From: CAZYWA01 sp964650975 [NCBI: uncultured bacterium]
Lineage (GTDB): Bacteria; JADJOY01
Assembly (NCBI GenBank): GCA_964650975.1
Contig: CAZYWA010000010.1
Location: 1-36,949 of the forward strand
Direction of reading: 5' to 3'
Length of the DNA stretch: 36,949 bases
Shown: piece by piece, positions 32,444 to 36,949 of the stretch
How positions within the stretch are numbered: the first letter of the stretch is position 1
How the letters are laid out: every line of letters begins with the position of its first letter
The notes under the pieces: model-generated
What the model saw: the letters and a program-made list of their open reading frames with translations, nothing else
Database searches by the model: none
What the model was told of the DNA's origin: nothing
Program-made: the position numbers and the translations under genes

Positions 32444-32463
32444 GGCCGCGCGGGAGCGCGGCC
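32444..32463 (+). terminator. GNRA-loop hairpin (repeat R3), second copy
   Basis: GGCCGCGC (32444-32451), loop GGGA, GCGCGGCC (32456-32463), 23 bp after the SDR stop. Same stem as 23670-23689 with a one-base loop change that keeps the GNRA pattern. No T-tract. Preceded by AATCGATCGCGCC. Confidence 0.55.
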
Positions 32464-32511
32464 CTCCCAACCGCGGGAGGTCTGACTGACCGGCCCGAGC
32501 GCGCCACCCGC

Positions 32512-32534
32512 TCTCTCTGGTACAAATAGAGAGA
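32512..32534 (+). promoter_or_regulatory. Inverted repeat over a promoter-like sequence before the SUMF1-domain gene
   Basis: TCTCTCT (32512-32518) and AGAGAGA (32528-32534) flank GGTACAAAT, whose TACAAA resembles a -10 box. It lies about 27 bp before the ATG at 32561. It may be an operator over the promoter. A single short dyad of simple sequence is weak evidence. Confidence 0.35.
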
Positions 32535-32560
32535 TCGTCCGAAAACGCGGGGGACATTTC

Positions 32561-35035
32561 ATGACACTCGAGCTCCGCTCTCGAAGCGCGAATCCATCCA
32601 CGCGACTCGCCATCCTCGGGATCGTCGCCGCGTGCTCGTGGCTGGCGGCCGGCTGCACCACCGACTTCACGACCGTGCCCGCGGGCAGCTTCGTGATGGG
32701 CAGCCCCGAGACCGAGCAAGGCCGCGACCTCGACGAGACGCAGCACGGCGTGGCGCTTTCGCACAGCTTCGAGATCGGCACCGCCGAAGTGACGCAGCAG
32801 AGCTTCCTCGGCGTCTCCGGCTGGAACCCGAGCTACTGGCCCGAAAGCGGCGACGGCTCGACCTACCCCGTCGACTCCGTGACCTGGTTCGACGCGCTCG
32901 CCTACGCCAACAAGCTCTCGGCCGCGAACGGTTACGCGCCGTGCTTCGACCTGACCAACGTGGTGTGCGCGGACGGCACCGGCGGCGACGATGCATCCGC
33001 GTGCGCCGCGAACGGCGGAATCGCATCCGCCGCGGTCGCGCTCGACGGCGCCTCGAACGTCTACGAGTGCGCGGGCTATCGCCTCCCCACCGAGGCCGAG
33101 TGGGAGTTCGCCGCGCGCGCCGGAACCACCACCGCGTTCCCGACCGGCGACATCACGCAAACCTCGTGCGATCCGGCCGATCCGGCGTTGACCGGCATCG
33201 CGTGGTACTGCGGCGACAACAGCGGCAAGTTCACGCACGTGGTGCGGACTCGCGCCGCCAATTCGCTGGGCATCTACGACATGGCCGGAAACGTCGCCGA
33301 GTGGACCTGGGACTGGTACGCATCCGCCACACCTCCCACGTCGACCGATCCCACCGGACCGGCGAGCGGCTACTACCACGTGGTGCGCGGCGGCGCGTCC
33401 TGGTACGCGGGAGCGGCACGGTTGCGCTCCGCGGACCGCGAGGGGCACACGCCCGCCTATCGGGACAACCATCTGGGCTTCCGCGTGGTGCGCACGGTCG
33501 CCACGGCAACCACGGTTGCGCAGCCACCGGTTCCGCCAGCGGCGTCGGCGAGCGCGGGCGCGGTCCGGTCGGCGTTCGTGCACGGCGATTCGCTGCCTTT
33601 CCCGCTCACCCGCCCCGACGTCGGCACTCCGCTCACGGCGCAGCAGATCTCGGATTTCACCGCCAAGGTCACCGGCTTCTGGCGCGACGTCGACTACTTC
33701 GATTGGCTGACGCACGTGACCCACGGCATGGATCCGTCGAACCCGCAAGGAATGCCCGACTATCGGCTCTATTTCGACGACGTTCAGGCGCACAAGTCGA
33801 ACGGCACGGTCACGTTCGATCACGTGGGCTTCGACGACAACTTGACCATCGCCACGCCCAAGGTACTGAGCGCGGCGGCGGCGGCTTATCTCGCGACCGG
33901 TGACGAGCGGCTCGGCAATCTGGTGCTCGGGTTGAGCAAGGGTATGCGCGCCGCGTTCATGGGCGAAGCCTTCACCGTGGCCGACCAGGACCCGGACACG
34001 TCGATCTCGGCGCGCACGGTGTTCAATCAGGACCACAGCTACGTGCAGGACGGGCGCTCCACCGTGGTCACGTACGACAACGCCAAGCACCCGGCCGACG
34101 ACTGGAACGCGAAGACCATCGAGAACCCGACCAATCCCTACTGGGGCGACATCTGGTTGCGCATCTGGCGCAGCCAGGACGACGTGCCGCACATCCTGCG
34201 CGTGGTCCCGGTGCTCAGGCGTGTGGCCGCGGAGGCGCCGGACGCAGCGGTGCGCGACGCCGCCGCTCAAGCGGTCGACACGCTGGAGCGTTTCTCGCGC
34301 GACATCGTCGACACCGGCTACTACATCCGCACCAAGACCGCGCAAGGTGACGCCGAGGTGCCGCACAACCCGGACCTCTCGGTGCCCGACCTGGCGAGCT
34401 TCGTCGAGTACAAGCTGATCGATCCGGGCGCCGAGTGCGATCCCAAGCTCGCCGCGGCGATGATCTCCTACCGGGACGACCGCGGAAACGACTGCGGCAC
34501 CGGCTTCGGTGACATCTACGAATTCATCGCCGAGATCGGGCACTACTACAACTACGACATCATCCGGTATTTCCACCTGGCGGCGATCACCAACACGCTG
34601 GTCGCCGGCCAGAACGCGGTCGCCGAGCAGCTCTTGAACGGCCTGGTGTCGCGCGTCGACCAGATGATGGCCGGCGCGGTGCCGCACAGCGACGATCCGA
34701 GCTACTGGAGCGACGCGGCGGGTTACCTGCTCGTTTCCGCCGCGAGCGGGCTGCCGCTCACCTCCGCGGAGGCGCAGCACGTGGTGCAACGCTACTCGGA
34801 CGCGGTCGACCACTACACGCCATGGCCCAACTGGGACCTGTGGTCGCCGAGCGTTCCCGACGGCGACCCGCAGTGGAGGCCGGACCGCAGCGGCTCGCCC
34901 GACAACTTCGTGGACCTGAGCGAGATGGGCTACCTGCTCGAGTACTGCAGCTCACCGTGGCTCAACCCGACCACGGCGCCGCTCGTGGATTGCTCGATCG
35001 TCCTGGACCCGAGCCGCTGGGGCCAGGGAAGCTGA
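32561..35035 (+). CDS. SUMF1/PvdO-domain lipoprotein with a large uncharacterised C-terminal domain
   Basis: 824 residues. Signal peptide with lipobox WLAAGC (Cys32). Residues ~35-312 are a formylglycine-generating-enzyme-like domain: PAGSFVMGSPETE, RLPTEAEWEFAARAG (~174), GNVAEWTWDWY (~243), VVRGGASWY (~275) and the closing HLGFRVVR. The cysteine pair that true FGE uses near the C-terminus is absent (SADREGHTPAY there), so it is more likely a non-catalytic or PvdO/EgtB-like member. An Ala/Pro linker (~313-345) leads to ~480 residues I cannot assign, mostly helical, with GFWRDVDYFDWLTHVTHGMD, FNQDHSYVQDGRS and YWGDIWLRIWRSQDD. It may be an alpha/alpha-barrel. Stands alone between repeats R3 and R2. 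Confidence 0.88.
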   Translation: MTLELRSRSANPSTRLAILGIVAACSWLAAGCTTDFTTVPAGSFVMGSPETEQGRDLDETQHGVALSHSFEIGTAEVTQQSFLGVSGWNPSYWPESGDGSTYPVDSVTWFDALAYANKLSAANGYAPCFDLTNVVCADGTGGDDASACAANGGIASAAVALDGASNVYECAGYRLPTEAEWEFAARAGTTTAFPTGDITQTSCDPADPALTGIAWYCGDNSGKFTHVVRTRAANSLGIYDMAGNVAEWTWDWYASATPPTSTDPTGPASGYYHVVRGGASWYAGAARLRSADREGHTPAYRDNHLGFRVVRTVATATTVAQPPVPPAASASAGAVRSAFVHGDSLPFPLTRPDVGTPLTAQQISDFTAKVTGFWRDVDYFDWLTHVTHGMDPSNPQGMPDYRLYFDDVQAHKSNGTVTFDHVGFDDNLTIATPKVLSAAAAAYLATGDERLGNLVLGLSKGMRAAFMGEAFTVADQDPDTSISARTVFNQDHSYVQDGRSTVVTYDNAKHPADDWNAKTIENPTNPYWGDIWLRIWRSQDDVPHILRVVPVLRRVAAEAPDAAVRDAAAQAVDTLERFSRDIVDTGYYIRTKTAQGDAEVPHNPDLSVPDLASFVEYKLIDPGAECDPKLAAAMISYRDDRGNDCGTGFGDIYEFIAEIGHYYNYDIIRYFHLAAITNTLVAGQNAVAEQLLNGLVSRVDQMMAGAVPHSDDPSYWSDAAGYLLVSAASGLPLTSAEAQHVVQRYSDAVDHYTPWPNWDLWSPSVPDGDPQWRPDRSGSPDNFVDLSEMGYLLEYCSSPWLNPTTAPLVDCSIVLDPSRWGQGS

Positions 35036-35065
35036 GCATCGGCGAGCGAACCTGATCGGAGCCCT

Positions 35066-35154
35066 GGAGGGACGCGGTCCAGGACGTGGTCCCTCGCGTC
35101 CGCAGCGACCGCTTCGCGCTGTCAGGTCGCGGCTGCGAGGGACCGCAGCCCTCC
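35066..35154. repeat. Twin-hairpin repeat R2, copy with an enlarged left loop
   Basis: Left stem GGACGC (35070-35075) / GCGTCC (35096-35101), whose loop carries a 12-nt insertion that duplicates part of GGTCC before the usual GGTCCCTC (35088-35095). Right stem GGCTGC (35131-35136) / GCAGCC (35145-35150), loop GAGGGACC. Compared with 13001-13078 the right stem differs by a compensated G:C to T:A change, while the loops stay complementary. Between the SUMF1 stop and the rhomboid start. Confidence 0.85.
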
Positions 35155-35185
35155 GGCTCCGCAGAAACGCTTACCCTCGTCGACC

Positions 35186-36337
35186 ATGGCCGAGGCACTT
35201 CTCTGCCCGTCCTGCGGGACGGCGATGGACTCCGGCAGCCACGGTGGCGTGCTCGGGCAGCACTGCGCCACTTGCCAGCGGTTCTGGTTCGATCTCGAAG
35301 ACGCTCCTCGCGTGGTCCGCGAGGCCTCCGCGTCGGCCACCGTTTCGATCTCGCTGACGCCGGTCGAGGGGCGCGGATTTCGCTGCCCGCGCTGCCGCGT
35401 CGAGCTCGAGGACCGCTTCTTCAACGCCGACACGTCGATTCACTTCACTCGCTGCCGCCAGTGCAGCGGCACGTCGATCACGCGCGCCGCTCTCGAGAGC
35501 GCCGAAGCGCGCACCGCCGAGGTGCACCGAGAGACCAGAGACCGGCTGCGACGCAGCGCCGACAGGAAGCAACGGCTCGGCACGAGCCGCACTTCCTCGC
35601 CGAGCAGCCTGCCGAGCGGTCCTTCGGACGGCCCGCAGCCGCTGTTCGTGAAATCCACCAGCCCGTTTTTCTGGCTCTTCGGCGCGCCGGCGATGGAGAC
35701 GCGGGCGAGGACGCGGAAGCTCTTCGGCACCTTCGGGGTGATGGCCGTGCTGGTCCTGATCTTCTGCTGGCAAATCCTCGGACCGCTCGGGTTGAAGGGA
35801 AGCGCCGATCTTCTGGGCATGGTCCCGGCCGATGTCCTCGCGGGAAAGCGGCTCTGGACGCTCGTCACGTCGATCCTGGTCCACGGCGGGCTGGGACACA
35901 TTCTCGGCAACCTCTACTTCCTGTTCATCTTCGGCGCCAACGCCGAGGAGCGGATGGGGACACTCGGCTTCCTGGCGCTCTTTCTGGCCGCCGGGCTCGC
36001 GGGAAACGGGCTCACGCTCCTCGAGTGGTCCCACCGGACCGATCCAGGCGTCGGTGCGTCTGGCGCGATCGCGGGAGTGATGGGCGCTTCCGCGATCCTG
36101 GCGCCGAGCCGGCGGATCTACGTTCCGGTCTTCCGCTGGTTCTTCACGACCTGGCTGATGGTGCTTCCCGCGTGGGTGTTTCTGCTCGTCTGGGCGTTCG
36201 GGAACCTGTTGCTCGGAACGATGCACTCGGACGCCATGATCGGCTACTGGGACCACGCGGGCGGCTTTCTGCTCGGAATCTGCGTCGTGGGCTCGCTCAG
36301 GGTGGCCGGTTTCCTCGAAGATCCGTCCGCCAGGTAG
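35186..36337 (+). CDS. Rhomboid intramembrane serine protease with two zinc-ribbon motifs
   Basis: 383 residues. The N-terminal ~100 residues carry two CxxC...CxxC ribbons: C7/C10 with C27/C30 and C67/C70 with C90/C93. A Ser-rich linker follows, then a six-TM rhomboid domain from about 175. Catalytic signature: HGGLGHILGNLYFLF in TM2, Ser292 in GASGAIAG and His357 in DHAGGFLLG, so the Ser-His dyad is intact. Rhomboids cut transmembrane helices of other proteins. The ribbons should be cytoplasmic and may bind the substrate or a partner. No Shine-Dalgarno is clear; repeat R2 ends 31 nt upstream. The radical SAM gene follows at 21 bp. Confidence 0.94.
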   Translation: MAEALLCPSCGTAMDSGSHGGVLGQHCATCQRFWFDLEDAPRVVREASASATVSISLTPVEGRGFRCPRCRVELEDRFFNADTSIHFTRCRQCSGTSITRAALESAEARTAEVHRETRDRLRRSADRKQRLGTSRTSSPSSLPSGPSDGPQPLFVKSTSPFFWLFGAPAMETRARTRKLFGTFGVMAVLVLIFCWQILGPLGLKGSADLLGMVPADVLAGKRLWTLVTSILVHGGLGHILGNLYFLFIFGANAEERMGTLGFLALFLAAGLAGNGLTLLEWSHRTDPGVGASGAIAGVMGASAILAPSRRIYVPVFRWFFTTWLMVLPAWVFLLVWAFGNLLLGTMHSDAMIGYWDHAGGFLLGICVVGSLRVAGFLEDPSAR

Positions 36338-36358
36338 GTTGCGAGGGTTGAGCCTCCC

Positions 36359-36949
36359 ATGATCCGACCCCAGCCGCCGACTCAGCTTCGCGAGATCCTC
36401 GAGAACGAGATCCTCGCCTCGATCGAGAAGCCATCGCGCTATCTCGGAAACGAGCTCAACACGTCGCAGAAGCACGCCGAGCTGGCCGCCGGCACGATCG
36501 ACGTCCGGCTCGCCCTCGTCTTCCCCGATCTCTACGACCTGGGTCTCGGCAATCTCGGCCTGCACATCCTGTACGCGGTCCTGAACCAGCTCGAGTGGTG
36601 CTGGGCCGAGCGGGCGTACGCTCCCGCTCTCGACCTCGAGCGCGAGCTGCGCGGCCGTGGACTTCCGATGTTCGCGTGGGAATCGAAACACCCACTCGGC
36701 GCGCTCGACGGCATCGGCTTCACGCTCCAGACCGAGCTCACCTACACCAACATCCTGAACATCCTCGACCTCGCGGGGCTTCCGCTTCGCACCGTCGACC
36801 GAAACGATCTCCATCCGCTCACGTTCGCGGGCGGTCCCGCGGTCTTCAATCCCGAGCCACTGGCTCCGTTCATGGATTTTTTCGTCATCGGCGATGGCGA
36901 GGACATCGTGATCGAGCTGGCGGAAGCGTTCCGGCGCACGCGCGGGCTC
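36359..36949 (+). CDS. B12-binding radical SAM protein, TIGR03960-like, N-terminal part (runs off window)
   Basis: 197 residues are visible, open to the right edge. From the ATG at 36359 the protein begins MIRPQPPTQLREILENEIL and continues PSRYLGNELN, VRLALVFPDLYDLGLGNLG, LHILYAVLNQ, GFTLQTELTYTNILNILDL, FAGGPAVFNPEPLAPFMDFF and VIGDGEDIV. This is the B12-binding-like N-terminal region of the TIGR03960 radical SAM proteins; the CxxxCxxC cluster is expected beyond the edge. The start follows GAGGGTTG. It is 21 bp after the rhomboid stop. In other genomes such proteins often accompany a TIGR03936 partner, not visible here. Confidence 0.88.
   Translation, partial: MIRPQPPTQLREILENEILASIEKPSRYLGNELNTSQKHAELAAGTIDVRLALVFPDLYDLGLGNLGLHILYAVLNQLEWCWAERAYAPALDLERELRGRGLPMFAWESKHPLGALDGIGFTLQTELTYTNILNILDLAGLPLRTVDRNDLHPLTFAGGPAVFNPEPLAPFMDFFVIGDGEDIVIELAEAFRRTRGL

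Noticed and set aside
32561-33495. SUMF1 domain as an active formylglycine-generating enzyme for a sulfatase
   Set aside because: The copper-binding cysteines near the C-terminal end of the domain are missing and no sulfatase gene is in the window.
1-36949. tRNA, rRNA, transposase, integrase, phage, toxin-antitoxin or restriction genes
   Set aside because: Looked for by motif on both strands; none could be supported.

Overview
The window is 36.9 kb of G+C-rich DNA, densely coding, with about 37 protein genes and no RNA gene, insertion sequence, prophage or CRISPR array that I can recognise. The organism is an aerobic-type Gram-negative with an outer membrane: there are many lipoprotein signal peptides, an outer-membrane barrel, a Wza-like exporter, a Tat signal and an acyl-CoA catabolic set. 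The mix (eukaryotic-type Ser/Thr kinase with TPRs, PilZ protein, SUMF1-type lipoprotein, GH92, 3-methylcrotonyl-CoA carboxylase) fits an uncultured soil deltaproteobacterial-grade lineage such as Myxococcota or Binatota. That placement is inference.

Layout. 1-3.9 kb: the end of a possible glycoside hydrolase, a His-rich Tat lipoprotein, and a CHAD + Ppx polyphosphate pair. 4.3-9.4 kb (minus strand): a polysaccharide operon of SPOR lipoprotein, Wza-like exporter, Wzc-like co-polymerase with a damaged P-loop, and an FAD oxidoreductase. 9.8-12.9 kb (minus): membrane protein, Ser/Thr kinase and OM barrel. 13.1-15.2 kb: LOG-family protein, type I dehydroquinase, and a pseudo-receiver/PilZ protein. 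15.5-19.1 kb (plus): acyl-CoA carboxylase with the alpha subunit split into biotin carboxylase and biotin carrier. 19.2-23.7 kb: Nudix hydrolase, zinc alcohol dehydrogenase, DHA2 efflux pump and alpha/beta hydrolase. 23.7-30.8 kb (minus): a tight run of MaoC hydratase, CitE-like lyase, P-loop GTPase-like protein, GNAT, beta-propeller lipoprotein, GH92 and a conserved hypothetical. 31-36.9 kb: VOC protein with a histone-H1-like tail, SDR, SUMF1-domain lipoprotein with a large unknown C-terminal domain, zinc-ribbon rhomboid protease, and the start of a B12-binding radical SAM protein.

How genes work together. The carboxylase (15.5-19.1 kb) plus the MaoC/CitE pair (29.4-30.8 kb) could carry 3-methylcrotonyl-CoA through 3-methylglutaconyl-CoA and HMG-CoA to acetyl-CoA and acetoacetate (leucine catabolism). 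The exporter and co-polymerase genes form an envelope polysaccharide module.

The most unusual material is between the genes. Three families of structured intergenic repeats are present. Family R1 is a composite of about 250 bp found twice, each time starting on the stop codon of the last gene of a minus-strand operon, with hairpins whose stems covary. Family R2 is a pair of hairpins whose 8-nt loops are complementary to each other; stems vary while loops are kept. Family R3 is a short hairpin with a GNRA-type tetraloop. A separate A+T-rich spot at 22.65 kb carries three dyad-like sites spaced exactly 23 bp apart.
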